Source: JAWKUK01 sp041398605 (GTDB lineage Bacteria; Planctomycetota; UBA1135; GCA-002686595). From it: a stretch of 64,000 bases of DNA. Below, piece after piece: positions 35,475-46,870 of this stretch. The notes under the pieces are model-generated. The model made no database searches, was not told where the DNA came from, and saw only the letters and a list, made by a program, of their open reading frames with translations. The stretch's first letter is position 1; the number at the start of each line of letters is the position of its first letter. The stretch lies in NCBI GenBank assembly GCA_041398605.1, contig JAWKUK010000007.1, positions 186,001-250,000 of the forward strand, read 5' to 3'. The translations under genes and the position numbers were made by a program.

Positions 35475-35627
35475 GGCAGTGACTCCAGAGGCCGCGAAGT
35501 GCGGCGCGACTCGGGTGGGCGTTCGGACCTCAGCATGCTACCGGCGCGCGCCCGAACTGCACCGGAGACTTCCGTTCCTCGCCCCGCTCCGCCGGGCCGC
35601 GGACACCGAACGGAAAGGTCGATGTAA

Positions 35628-37378
<1,751 letters not shown>

Positions 37379-37388
<10 letters not shown>

Positions 37389-38545
37389 AGCGCTTCGTAC
37401 GCAGCGCAGGCGCGCTCGAGGTCAAACTCCGCCACGACACGGGCGCGCCCGCGCGCCGCTAACGCCGCGCGAGTGTGCGGATCTCCGAGCGTCATGAGCG
37501 CGGACGCGAGCGCGTCGACGTCACGCGGCGGAGTGAGGATGCCCGCGCGCTCGACGCCCCGCCCAAGGAGCTCCGGGACGCCGCCGACGTCGCTCGCGAC
37601 GACTGCGCGGCCGGCCGCGAGCGCCTCCAGCAGCGACATCGGCAGGCCCTCGTGATCGGACGCCAGCGCGACGACATCGGTGCCCCGAAGGAGCGCCGCG
37701 ACGTCGGGCTCGTGCGGCAGGAAGCGCGCAGGCAGGCTGCTCGGGCACGCTGCGCGCACGCGCTCGAGCAGCGGGCCATCACCGGCCAATACGACGCCTA
37801 TGCCAAGCCCGCGCCGCTGCGCGATGTGCGCGGCCGCGAGCAGGTCCGCTTGGCGCTTCCCGACGTCGAAGCGCGCGACCATGCCGACGATCAACGCGTC
37901 GGGGGGGAGCCCGAGCGCGGCGCGGTGGTCGAGGCTCGCGCCGTCTGGCGTGAAGCGCTGCAGGTCGACGCCGTTGTAGATCACCTCCGAAGCGCCGATC
38001 CACGGCGCGCGCGCGCCGCGCAGCTCATGCGATACACAGACGAGCCCATCGAAGCGCCGCGCAGCCCAGCGCACGAGCCGCCGGTCCTTCAGCGACGCGA
38101 GCCGCGCGCGCAGCCCATGCCGCGGGACGGGGAGGTTGTGCAGGGTCGCGATGCGTCGCACGTCCGAGCGCGGGCCGAGCGCGAGCGACGCGAGGACGAG
38201 CGCCGCGTCGTTGTGCGCGTGCAACACGAGCGGCGGCTCGGCCCGAAGCTGCGCGCGCACAGCGAGCGCGCGGGCGCGCAGGCCAGGTCGCCCGGGCAGT
38301 CGATTGAGCGCGATGACGGGCACCCCCTCGCAGTCGAACTCAGGGGGCGCACCGGCGCCAGCTCGCCCTGAATCGCCCGCGGCGCCCCCCCCGCGCGGGC
38401 GCGCCTCCAATGCCTCGAAGGAGAGGATCCGGTCGTCGTGGCCCAGAGCGCGCGCGCGCCGCGCGAGGTCGAGGACGACGCGCTCCTTACCACCCACGCG
38501 CACGCCGTGAACGAGGTGCAGGACACGGATCGAATCAGCGGCCAT
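37379..38545 (-). CDS. Family 4 glycosyltransferase
   Basis: The product has 388 residues. It is a GT-B fold retaining transferase with the N-terminal VHGVRVGGKERVVLDLA loop, a central VSHELRG and EVIYNGVDLQRF, then GMVARFDVGKRQ, VLAGDGPLLERV, and the C-terminal nucleotide-sugar site SDHEGLPMSLLEALAAGRAVVASDVGGVPEL (E-x7-E, quoted here as one region). It is a cytosolic enzyme of surface-polysaccharide assembly. Its start overlaps the end of the FkbM gene by 11 bases, consistent with an operon of GT39-like, FkbM and GT4 genes. Confidence 0.87.
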
Positions 38546-39273
38546 GGTCGCGCCTGCGCGCAAAGAGCGCGTCGATCTCAAGGAGGTAGCCGCTCGCGTG
38601 ATCGAGCGTGTTCGGGGCGACGGAGACGAGCACGAAGCCGGCGCGGTCGAGGCGGCCGGCGAGCGCCGCACCGGACGCCTGACCGGTATACAGCTCCGCG
38701 AGCGCGAGCTCGACCTCGACGAGCCTCGACACGCCCGAGCAGCTCCGCGCCGCCGTCGAGCGCGGCACCCTCGGACCCTTGCACGTCGAGCTTCAGCAAC
38801 GTCGGCGACGAGCGCTCGAGAAAGCGAGCTGCGAGCACATCGAGCGTTGTGACCTCGACGCGCTCGGTCGTGACCACGTGCGCGCCGCTCACTGCAGCCT
38901 GCGCGTCCGCTGCGGCGAGCAGCGAGCTGGACACGGAGTTCGCGGTGACGTTCAGCGTCGCGTGGCCAGGCGCAGCGCCGAGCGCCGCCTGCACGACCTG
39001 CCACTTGTCGTCGCGCAGAGACGCGCGCTGGAGCGCGGCGAAGGCGGCCGCGCCCGGCTCGACAGACAGGAGGCGACCGCGGTACCCGTCCTCTCGCAAG
39101 CGCGCCGCGTACTGGCCCCGGTTCGCGCCGCCGTCGAGCACCTGCTCGATGCGGTGCCGCTTGAGGATGCGCTGGCGACGCAGGTTCGGGTCCGCGAGCG
39201 CGTTGTAGCGCTTGAGGTCGAACCCGAACGGTCGCAAGGCGCGGTGCAACCAGCCCTCGAGGCGCTGCTTCAT
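38535..39273 (-). pseudogene. FkbM-family methyltransferase interrupted by a frameshift
   Basis: From the ATG at 39273 the reading frame gives a typical FkbM SAM-binding start (VLDGGANRGQYAARLRE, LLSVEPG) through LKLDVQGSEGAALDGGAELLGRV. It then dissolves into Arg-rich nonsense. One frame over, the expected continuation appears at once (RLVEVELALAELYTGQ, then RAGFVLVSVAP, LLEIDALFARR) and ends at 38535, overlapping the next gene start. The total length is 246 codons plus one base, so a single extra base (or two lost) near 38727-38750 breaks the gene. It is either a true pseudogene or a sequence error; codon use on both sides is normal. Confidence 0.85.
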
Positions 39274-39344
39274 CGCGCCCGAGTGTAGGGACCGGGCAGG
39301 GGTGCTCTCGGAGAACGCTGCATCGATCGTATGCCACGCGGCGC

Positions 39345-41339
39345 TCAGAGCGCGCGCACCTCGACGCGCGGCCCTGCGTGCTGCGCTTGCCAGATGCCGA
39401 ACCAACCCGTCTCGAGGTCAAAGGGGAGCCGGCGCTCGCCCGAGCCCTCGAGGTCGCCCGCGCCGCCCGGGTCGAACACGACCAACGGCGGCGGGAGCCC
39501 CATTGCCAGGACGTGGGGCTCCTCGCCTGAGCGCCCGAAGTGACACAGGAGGACGTGCGTCGCCCCCGCAGCTCGGAGCGCGCCCTGACCTTCCCGCGCC
39601 CGCACAAGAGCGCTCGACGTCGCGCTCGAGCGAGCCCCGACCGGAGACGTTGCGAGCGCCGTGTCCGCCGTGGCGCGCGCGCGGTAGCGCTCACCTGGCC
39701 ACAGGAACTCGTGCCGCACGCCGGCGGACCACGCGACATAGTCGCCAGGCGAACCGGTCGAATGCACCCACGCGGCCCGTCGACGTCCATCGCGGCAAGC
39801 GAGGCCAGCGAGCGGGCCATCCCAGTAGTCGAGGCGGAGCACGTCTTCGACGTACATCACATCGACGCCAGCGACCTTCGCAAGCCCTGCGCGAAGTGCC
39901 GTCAAGCGAGCGCGCTCTCGGCCGTTGAGCGGGTCTTCCGAGCCGACCAAGGGCGCGCGCAGGCGCGCGGTGCGCTCCAGCGACGCGAGGCTCGGCAGCG
40001 GGCGCGGACCGAAGGCATCGAGCGCGACGACCGACCCGGGCGGCAACACGGGCTCGGTCGACAGCCAAGCGTCGGCGAGCGCGCGTGTATCTGGTTGACG
40101 CAGGATGTAGACGACCTTGGCGGTCGTCGCTGCAGCGCCTGCGAGGCCGAGGAAGACGAGCGCGGCGAACATTCGCCAACGCAGGATCAGCTCGAGCGCA
40201 GCGCCGGCTGCGGGCGCCGCGAGGACGAGCAAAGGGGCCGCATCCGCGACGTGACCGTTGCGGTGGGTCAAGTAGACGAGCCCCCACAGCAGCGCGAACA
40301 ACGTCACCGGCGCGAGCGCGCGCCGCAATGTGGTCCGCAAGAACGTCGGCGCGATGCCGACGATCGCCAGCCCCGCGAGGACCGGCGTATTCATCAAGAA
40401 CGCCGGCAGCAGGACGCCGAGGGACCGTCCGTCGATCGTGTGCAGAAAGCCACGGGCGGCAAAGAGCAGCTCGCCCTGCGCCACGAATGAAGACAACGCG
40501 CCGAGCCAAAGACCCATGAGCTTGCCCGCGATGGGCTCACGCGGATGCGCGAGCAAGAACGGGTAGCCGAGCGGCACCGAGACCGCGACGAAGAGCGTCG
40601 CGCAGCCGAGCGCGAGCGCTGCACGACGCCGGAGGTCCTTGCCTCGCCATCGAAGCGGACCAAAGAACCAAGCGAGGCCAGGCAGACCGAGGACCACGGC
40701 GCCAGTTGGCACCTCGCGCGCAGCGTGCGCGAGCGCCGCGAGCACGGTCGCCCCGAAGAGGGTGCGCGTGCGCCCGCTTGTCATGTACCGCGACGCAGCG
40801 AGCGCCGCGCCGAGCAAGAGCGTCAGGAACGGCGCTAGCGTGCGCGCCTGGACCGACACGCTGACATGGAAGGGGTCGAGCGCCAAGAGGAGCGCCGCGA
40901 CGTAGGCGCCTCGTCCCACCCCCGCACCGCGGAGCAGAGTCAGCAACAGGAGCGGCGCGAGCGCGCCGAAGAGCGCCGCGACGAGCCGCCCCGCCAGGAC
41001 CTCCTCTTCAGGGTGCGCGACGAGGTGAGCGCCGAAGCCGTCAGCGTCGCGCCATTCCCCGCGCGCCTTGCCGAGCACGTACCGCGCAGCAAAGATCGGC
41101 GCTGTGAGGTAGGCGCAGAGATATGGCTCAGCAGTGTGGGCGTAGCGCGGGGGGGCAGGGTCGTGATCACGCAACATCACGAGCGCCGCATGCGGCCAAT
41201 CCGCGTCGCGCTCGTAGCCGTATGGGAAGCCGTGCTGCAGCGCCCCAAGCCGCGGGAAGAGCGCGGTCAAGACCAGGAGATAGGCCGCCCAGGCCGCGGG
41301 CGGGCGCGGCTTTGGGAGCGCGTGCGAGCGAGACTCCAT
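39345..41339 (-). CDS. Integral membrane GT39/ArnT-like glycosyltransferase
   Basis: The product has 664 residues. About ten to twelve hydrophobic helices fill residues 15-430, with early acidic residues in a periplasmic loop (YGYERDADW), a frequent arrangement in dolichyl/polyprenyl-phosphate sugar transferases of the PMT/ArnT clan. LLLALDPFHVSVSVQARTLA is a typical mid-protein element. The last ~200 residues are a soluble, probably periplasmic domain. The ATG at 41339 is preferred; a GTG 18 bases upstream is possible. It is the first gene of the glycan cluster and divergent from the aldo/keto reductase. The substrate is unknown. Confidence 0.7.
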   Translation of the reverse strand: MESRSHALPKPRPPAAWAAYLLVLTALFPRLGALQHGFPYGYERDADWPHAALVMLRDHDPAPPRYAHTAEPYLCAYLTAPIFAARYVLGKARGEWRDADGFGAHLVAHPEEEVLAGRLVAALFGALAPLLLLTLLRGAGVGRGAYVAALLLALDPFHVSVSVQARTLAPFLTLLLGAALAASRYMTSGRTRTLFGATVLAALAHAAREVPTGAVVLGLPGLAWFFGPLRWRGKDLRRRAALALGCATLFVAVSVPLGYPFLLAHPREPIAGKLMGLWLGALSSFVAQGELLFAARGFLHTIDGRSLGVLLPAFLMNTPVLAGLAIVGIAPTFLRTTLRRALAPVTLFALLWGLVYLTHRNGHVADAAPLLVLAAPAAGAALELILRWRMFAALVFLGLAGAAATTAKVVYILRQPDTRALADAWLSTEPVLPPGSVVALDAFGPRPLPSLASLERTARLRAPLVGSEDPLNGRERARLTALRAGLAKVAGVDVMYVEDVLRLDYWDGPLAGLACRDGRRRAAWVHSTGSPGDYVAWSAGVRHEFLWPGERYRARATADTALATSPVGARSSATSSALVRAREGQGALRAAGATHVLLCHFGRSGEEPHVLAMGLPPPLVVFDPGGAGDLEGSGERRLPFDLETGWFGIWQAQHAGPRVEVRAL

Positions 41340-41430
41340 GCCCCATTCGTACAACACTCAGGGGGTGGCGGACGGCGCCGAATCAGGGGATGCTCAAGTT
41401 GTCACCCCGCCTCTCGCCGATCGTCCCACC

Positions 41431-42402
41431 ATGAGCCTCTCGCGCCGCAAGTTCTTCCAGGCCGCCGCTGCCAGCCTCAGCTCGCTCAGCGTCGATTTGA
41501 CGACGAGCGTGCGAACGCAGGACGCCGCGGCCCCGTCGGAGGCCCACCCACGACGACCGATCCCCGCCAGGGAGTTTGGGCGAACAGGCCGCACGCTCCC
41601 GCGGCTCGGCCTCGGGTGCCAAGCGCTCGGTGAGCTCGAGGATCATGGTGCTGGGCAAGCGATCGTCGAGCGCGCGTACGCAGACGGCGTCCGGTACTTC
41701 GACACCGCCCCTGCCTACGGTTGGGGCAAGAGCGAGGTGCGCGTCGGTCGCGGCCTCGCGGGCGTCGAACGCGCCGGCATCTGGATCAATACCAAGACGC
41801 TCGCCCGCACACCTGAGGCGGCGCGCAAAGGGCTGCGTGAATCTCTCGGGCGCCTGAAGACAGCGTACGTCGACTCGATCTTGCTGCACGCGATCAACAC
41901 CAAGGAGGCGCTGCGTGAGGTGCTCGTAAGCGGCGTGCCTGAGGTGCTCCTGGCGGCCAAGGAGGAAGGCCTCGTCAGGCACATTGGCATCAGCGGCCAC
42001 GCAGATCCCGGTGTCATCAAGCAGGCGCTGTTCAGCTTTGGCTTCGACCTGTGCCTCGTGCCGGTCAACCCGATCGATACGTACAAGCGCTCGTTCGTGA
42101 AGGACCTGCTCCCCCACGCCGAAGCACAGGGCCTCGGCGTCGTCGCGATGAAGGTCCTCGCGGGCGGCTACCTGCCCAAGGCGCGGCCCAAGGCGGCGAT
42201 CGGCGCGCTGGTGCGCTATGCCCTAGCGCAGCGCGCGGTCCATGTCGCCGTGGTTGGCGCGAAGACGCTCGACGAATGGGCGTTGATCCGCGCAGCGCTG
42301 GACGTCGCCGAGGCGCCGAGCGCGGAAGAGCAGGCCGCGCTCATCGAGCGCGTCGGGCCGCACGAGGGCCAGGCGAGCGAGTGGTACAAGTACGACAAGT
42401 GA
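41431..42402 (+). CDS. Tat-exported aldo/keto reductase
   Basis: The product has 323 residues. The N-terminus SRRKFFQ followed by a hydrophobic Ala/Leu/Ser stretch is a twin-arginine signal, suggesting export in folded, cofactor-bound form. The AKR tetrad is visible: Asp and Tyr in FDTAPAYG near 90-95, Lys in INTKT near 121, and His in LLHAI near 153. Downstream are GLVRHIGISGH and VAVVGAKT, where the cofactor phosphate binds. NADPH-dependent carbonyl reduction is expected, although supply of NADPH outside the cytoplasm is a puzzle shared by other Tat-linked members. Confidence 0.85.
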   Translation: MSLSRRKFFQAAAASLSSLSVDLTTSVRTQDAAAPSEAHPRRPIPAREFGRTGRTLPRLGLGCQALGELEDHGAGQAIVERAYADGVRYFDTAPAYGWGKSEVRVGRGLAGVERAGIWINTKTLARTPEAARKGLRESLGRLKTAYVDSILLHAINTKEALREVLVSGVPEVLLAAKEEGLVRHIGISGHADPGVIKQALFSFGFDLCLVPVNPIDTYKRSFVKDLLPHAEAQGLGVVAMKVLAGGYLPKARPKAAIGALVRYALAQRAVHVAVVGAKTLDEWALIRAALDVAEAPSAEEQAALIERVGPHEGQASEWYKYDK

Positions 42403-42468
42403 GCCGCGGCGCGGCCGATCCCGCGGAGCAACGTTCAGCAGTGCCTCGCCGCCAGCGTGGCCCCTCGC

Positions 42469-43116
42469 TCAGTAGAGCCCGAGCATCGAGACGGTGTCAC
42501 GGCTCTCCTCAGGCGCGATGATGCGCTCGCGCATGCGCTCATTGTGCCGCTCGTGGAGGCGCCGAATGCCGCGTGTTCCGCCCGAGAACGACACGCCGAA
42601 CATGAGAATGGCACCTTGCCCGACATCGGCGCCGTCGGTATCGAGGTTGAATTCGTAGCCGAGGCCGAGGTTCAGGTCCACGCGGCCGCCGCCGTCCATG
42701 GGCCACGAGTAGCCGCCTTCGACGGACGGCACGAGGACAGTCACGTCCGTGTTGCCGCTGCGCGTCGGCGAGTTGTCACGCCAGTCGAGGCTCAGTCGCC
42801 AGAGGTCTAAGCGCCCGCCGACGCTCCAATCCTTGCCATAGGTGTCGAGCCAGCGGCGATAGCCGAGGCCGCCGCCCCAGCCGCTGCCCTGCTCGTCGTC
42901 GTGCTCGCCTGCGCTCCCACGATCTGCGAAGTGCACCGCTGCACGAGCATGCACCGAGTCGCGTTCATTGAGCTCCAGCTCGGCGCGAGGCCCGAGGAAC
43001 AGACCGGTCGGATAGACCTGGACCTCGCCACCAAAGTTCGTCTTGCGATCGAGGAACGAGCTCGACTGACAGGAGGCGAGAGCGAGGACAAGGAGGGGGT
43101 ATGCAACGAGGCGCAT
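42469..43116 (-). CDS. Predicted lipoprotein, outer-membrane beta-barrel-like
   Basis: The product has 215 residues from the ATG at 43116, chosen because it gives a proper lipoprotein leader (MRLVAYPLLVLALASC). The rest alternates short amphipathic strands (GEVQVYPTGLFLG, RAELELNERDSV, GGLGYRRWL, VGGRLDLWRLSLDW, VDLNLGLGYEFNL, GAILMFGVSFSGG) and ends with an Arg/Glu-rich helix and a terminal Tyr. The architecture recalls the barrel-like lipoprotein at 24608, but the two are not obviously homologous. The function is unknown. Confidence 0.6.
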   Translation of the reverse strand: MRLVAYPLLVLALASCQSSSFLDRKTNFGGEVQVYPTGLFLGPRAELELNERDSVHARAAVHFADRGSAGEHDDEQGSGWGGGLGYRRWLDTYGKDWSVGGRLDLWRLSLDWRDNSPTRSGNTDVTVLVPSVEGGYSWPMDGGGRVDLNLGLGYEFNLDTDGADVGQGAILMFGVSFSGGTRGIRRLHERHNERMRERIIAPEESRDTVSMLGLY

Positions 43117-43258
43117 GATGACGAGCGATGAAATCGGGGCCATAGGAGGCTACCCGCCCGAGCGCTCGCTCGCGGGCCGAGGCCGAAGTCGGGACGCACA
43201 ACAGCGCCCCTTTGCTCCGTCATGCGACAGTCCGCTGCCTCGAAATGGCCCCTCGCGC

Positions 43259-44680
43259 TCAACGCGATACAGCGTGCCGCCCGAGGATGAACGCTGTCGC
43301 CGCCGTCAAACGCTCGGCCATCTGCAAGTGCAGGAACTCGTTGGGACCATGCGCGTTCGAACCCGGCCCGAGCACGCCAGTGATCACAAACTGCGCCTTC
43401 GGGAACTTCTGCGCGAGCAACCCCATGAGCGGGATCGTGCCGCCTTCCCCGAGGCCGACCGCTGGGCGGTCGAAGAACTCGAGCGAAGCGTCTTGGATCG
43501 CGGCCGCGAGCCACGGCTCGTACGCGGGCGCGTCCCAACCCGTCGCCGCCTTGGCGTTGGCCCAGGTGACCTTGGCGCCCGAGGGCGGAGCAGCTGTCAG
43601 GGCCTGCTCGATCGCAGCGAGCGCGACCTCCGGGGTCGTCGTCGGGGCGAGCCGGAATGAGAGCTTGAGCGCGGTCAGCGGACGCAGAACGTTGCCTGCA
43701 TCAGCCAGGCTGGGGAGCCCCGCTGCACCGGTGATCGAGAGCGACGGGCGCCAGGTCCGGGCCAGGATTCGGTCCGCGCCGTCGCGGCCCATCGGGCGCA
43801 CGCCAGGCTGGAAGGGGTACTTGGTATGGACCTCGTCACCGAGCACGACGGCCGCCTCGGCGGCCTCTCGTTGCCGGTGGGCAGGGACCGCTGCATCGAG
43901 CTCGCGCAAGAGCACGCGCCCCGTGCGTGAGTCCTCGATTCGATCGAGCAGCTCTCGGATGACGCGAAAGCTCGACGGTACGACCCCGCTCGCGTCCCCC
44001 GAATGCACGCCTTCACGCACGGTCTCGACGCTGAGGTCGCCCGTGACGTTGCCGCGCAGCGATGTGCAGAGCCAAATGCGTTCGTAGTCGCCGGCGCCGG
44101 AGTCGAGGCAGATGACGAGGTCGGGCTCGCCGATGCGCGGCGCCAGATGGTCGACGTACGCCGAGAGGTCCGGGCTGCCGCTCTCTTCGCTCGTCTCGAT
44201 CAACATGACGCAGCGCGCGTGCGGCGCGCCTTGCGCCTGGAGCGCCTCGATGGCGGTCAGCGACGCGAAGCAGGCGTAGCCATCATCCGCCGAGCCGCGT
44301 CCGTAGAGCCGGCCGTCCTCGACGACGGGGGTCCAAGGCCCCTTGTTCGCGTCCCAGCCCGTGACCTCAGGCTGCTTGTCCAGGTGCCCGTAGAGGAGGA
44401 CCGTTCCGGCGGGCGCGGGCGCGCCGCTGGCAGGTGCCTCCACCACGAGCGTCGGCGTGCGCCCTGGGAGGCGCACGATGTCGACGGCGAGGCCCGCGAC
44501 GCGGCGCTCGCGGCACCATGCGGCGGCGAGCTCGACGGCGCGCTCGAGCTCGCCGTGCGCGGCCCAATCAGCGTCGAAGGCCGGCGACTTGGCCGGGATC
44601 CGGATGTAGTCCGTGAGGGCAGGGAGGATCGAGTCCTGCCAAGCGCGGGCGACGAATTGAGCGAGGGCGCGTGTCTCCAT
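43259..44680 (-). CDS. M20-family metallopeptidase (dipeptidase-like)
   Basis: The product has 473 residues and is cytosolic. The di-zinc site of the M20 clan is visible in order: YGHLDKQ, GRGSADDG, the ETSEESGS pair carrying the catalytic Glu, LDSGAG, and a C-terminal GPGSNAHGPNEFL. The lid/dimerisation domain sits between VHSGDASG and the last motif. The form resembles carnosine-type or non-specific dipeptidases more than ArgE or DapE. The ATG at 44680 is used because upstream in-frame sequence is low in quality. Confidence 0.88.
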   Translation of the reverse strand: METRALAQFVARAWQDSILPALTDYIRIPAKSPAFDADWAAHGELERAVELAAAWCRERRVAGLAVDIVRLPGRTPTLVVEAPASGAPAPAGTVLLYGHLDKQPEVTGWDANKGPWTPVVEDGRLYGRGSADDGYACFASLTAIEALQAQGAPHARCVMLIETSEESGSPDLSAYVDHLAPRIGEPDLVICLDSGAGDYERIWLCTSLRGNVTGDLSVETVREGVHSGDASGVVPSSFRVIRELLDRIEDSRTGRVLLRELDAAVPAHRQREAAEAAVVLGDEVHTKYPFQPGVRPMGRDGADRILARTWRPSLSITGAAGLPSLADAGNVLRPLTALKLSFRLAPTTTPEVALAAIEQALTAAPPSGAKVTWANAKAATGWDAPAYEPWLAAAIQDASLEFFDRPAVGLGEGGTIPLMGLLAQKFPKAQFVITGVLGPGSNAHGPNEFLHLQMAERLTAATAFILGRHAVSR

Positions 44681-44784
44681 GGGCCACCAAGGATACAGGG
44701 CGCAGAGGTCACCGGGCCCATTGGAGCCCAGTGCCCCAGGAGGGCGGGCGCCGCACGGCGCCTGGTCACGTCGGCGCGTGGCTG

Positions 44785-46851
44785 TCAAGCGGAGCGACGC
44801 TCGGGGACCTCAGTCGGCCCGCCTGAGTCGTCGCCGGCCAAGACGACACAGTTGCGCCCTCCGGCCTTGGCTTCGTAGAGCGCCTCGTCGGACGCTTTGA
44901 TGAGGTCGTCAATGCCGCGCATGCCCGGCATCGCCAGCGCGACGCCCAAGGACATCGTGACGGCGCGATCGAACGTCTGATAGCGGATTCGGTGGCGCTC
45001 GACGGCCTTGCGAAGGCGCTCAGCGACCTGCAGCCCGACCTCAGCATCCGCCCCGACCGCGATGACCAAGAACTCTTCGCCTCCCAGGCGACAGAGCACG
45101 TCCGAGGCTCGGAGCTGCGACTGGAGCGTAAAGCCTGTCTCACGCAGCACGACATCGCCAGCGTCGTGCCCGTGCTCGTCGTTCACGCGCTTGAAATGGT
45201 CAATGTCACACATGACGACGGATAGAGGGCGCCCTGTGCGCTGCGCGCTCTCCCACTCCTGCTTCAGGCGCTTCATCGCGTAGCGCCGGTTGGGGAGCTC
45301 CGTCAACGCATCCGTCAAGGCCGCGGCGCGCAGCTTGCGGGTCATTACACCAAGCTCTGCGACTTGCCGAAGGCGCGCACGCTCGGAGTCCTCGATCCTC
45401 TCGCGCAGCTGAATCATGCGCTGTGCGGCGCGCACGCGCGCGATCAAGATACGCGGGTTGAACGGCTTGACAATGTAGTCGTCCGCGCCCGCGTCAAAGG
45501 CCTCGACCACTTGCTCGTCATCATCGCGGGCCGTGACGACGATCAAGTACATCTTGTTGCCGGCCTGGCTACGGCGTAGGTTCGAGCAGAGCTCGACGCC
45601 GGTCATCTCCGGCATCATCCAATCCGTGATGACGATCTGAGGCACTTGATCGAGCGCGAGCTTCATCCCGGCGCGGCTCGATTCGGCGGTCAACACCTCG
45701 TAGCCCTCTCGCTCGAGATGGTGACGCAGGAGGCGCAGCATGCTCGGGTCGTCGTCGACGAGGAGCACGCGAGTCACTCCGCGCGCTTGCCCTCCGCGGC
45801 CGAGCATATCGAGGGGCGTATCGAGCTCTGCGTTGAAGAGATTGGTGTCTCCGTCTTCGACCGCTTCGCGCGCTCGATCGGCCGGAAGCTGCATCAGGCG
45901 CGCCGAGCGCAGGCCGCGGCGCTCCAACTCGCTCGCGGCATCCTGGAACGAACGATCGCAGTCGACGGGAACGCCGATGAGGGCGCCCCACTCGCGCCAG
46001 CTCGGGAGAATGGCGTCGCAGAGCGCCAAGAGGGCCTCATGCCGGAGGCCGAGGTCCTTCGCCAGGTGCTCGAGGGAGAGGAAGTGACCGCGCCAGCGAG
46101 CGTCGTCGAACTGCCACGTCCCTGTCAGGACGCGCGCGATTTGGCGTCCAGCGCGGACGAGCGCCAGGAGCTGATGCCGATCCTCGTCAGGGTCGTCGCT
46201 GTCGTCCTTGCTTGGATCGTCACGAATACGCAGCAGCGCGACCTCCTGGTACTCACGAGGGAGGCCCCAGTCGGCGAGCATCGCAGCGGACACTTCGAGG
46301 TGATCGATCCCGAACGCGCGAGACTCGAGCCGCGCGAGCGCCGCGTCGGGGATCCCCGGGTGCTTCGCAAGGATCTCCGAATAGCGCTCTGGGTGGACGC
46401 TGGCGAGCGCGATCTTGCCTACGTCGCACAGGAGTCCGCAGGTAAAGCCGGCCGTCGGATCGACGTGGCGTTGAATCTGAGCGAGGAGGTGAGCCGCCAC
46501 TCCGCATGCGAGCGCGTTCCCCCAATACGCGTCGTAATCGAAGTGAGGCGCACGACCGCGGCGATTGTCCGCTACGAGCGAGAAGCCCAGCGCCACGTTG
46601 CGGACCGCGCGCGCCCCGAGGCGCATGGCGGCCTGACGGACGGTCTCGACCGCCGGCAAGCCGTCGCGGTCCGCAGAGTTCGCGATCTTGATGATCCGGC
46701 CTGACAGCGCGGGGTCCGCCTGCAGCGTGCGCACCAGCTGCTCTTGGTCGTGGTCCTCGCCCTTAGTGAGCTCGAGGATACGCAAGCCGATGGCCGACGG
46801 GGAGGGCAATGACCCCGTCAAGCGCAGCTCATCGAACTTGCGTCCTAGCAC
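44785..46851 (-). CDS. HDOD - response regulator receiver - GGDEF diguanylate cyclase (copy A)
   Basis: The product has 688 residues and a GTG start. Residues about 1-300 are an HDOD domain (KFDELRLTGSLPSPS, IIKIANSA, GLLCDVGKIAL). Residues about 358-475 are a receiver domain with the acidic pocket LLVDDDP, the phospho-acceptor Asp in ITDWMMPEMTG near 410, and the Lys in VKPFNPR. Residues about 520-680 are a GGDEF domain with an intact GGEEF active site near 590 and the inhibitory RxxD site just before it (RASD). It should make c-di-GMP under phosphorelay control. It is the last gene of a three-gene operon, 19 bases after copy B. Confidence 0.92.
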   Translation of the reverse strand: MLGRKFDELRLTGSLPSPSAIGLRILELTKGEDHDQEQLVRTLQADPALSGRIIKIANSADRDGLPAVETVRQAAMRLGARAVRNVALGFSLVADNRRGRAPHFDYDAYWGNALACGVAAHLLAQIQRHVDPTAGFTCGLLCDVGKIALASVHPERYSEILAKHPGIPDAALARLESRAFGIDHLEVSAAMLADWGLPREYQEVALLRIRDDPSKDDSDDPDEDRHQLLALVRAGRQIARVLTGTWQFDDARWRGHFLSLEHLAKDLGLRHEALLALCDAILPSWREWGALIGVPVDCDRSFQDAASELERRGLRSARLMQLPADRAREAVEDGDTNLFNAELDTPLDMLGRGGQARGVTRVLLVDDDPSMLRLLRHHLEREGYEVLTAESSRAGMKLALDQVPQIVITDWMMPEMTGVELCSNLRRSQAGNKMYLIVVTARDDDEQVVEAFDAGADDYIVKPFNPRILIARVRAAQRMIQLRERIEDSERARLRQVAELGVMTRKLRAAALTDALTELPNRRYAMKRLKQEWESAQRTGRPLSVVMCDIDHFKRVNDEHGHDAGDVVLRETGFTLQSQLRASDVLCRLGGEEFLVIAVGADAEVGLQVAERLRKAVERHRIRYQTFDRAVTMSLGVALAMPGMRGIDDLIKASDEALYEAKAGGRNCVVLAGDDSGGPTEVPERRSA

Positions 46852-46870
46852 TTAGTCGCCTACTTCCTGC

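Noticed and set aside
38546..39820. Extension of the GT4 gene upstream to give an ~810-residue protein
   Set aside because: The added part is Arg/Ala-rich nonsense running through the FkbM and GT39-like genes. The ATG at 38545 gives a normal GT4 start and the operon-like overlap.
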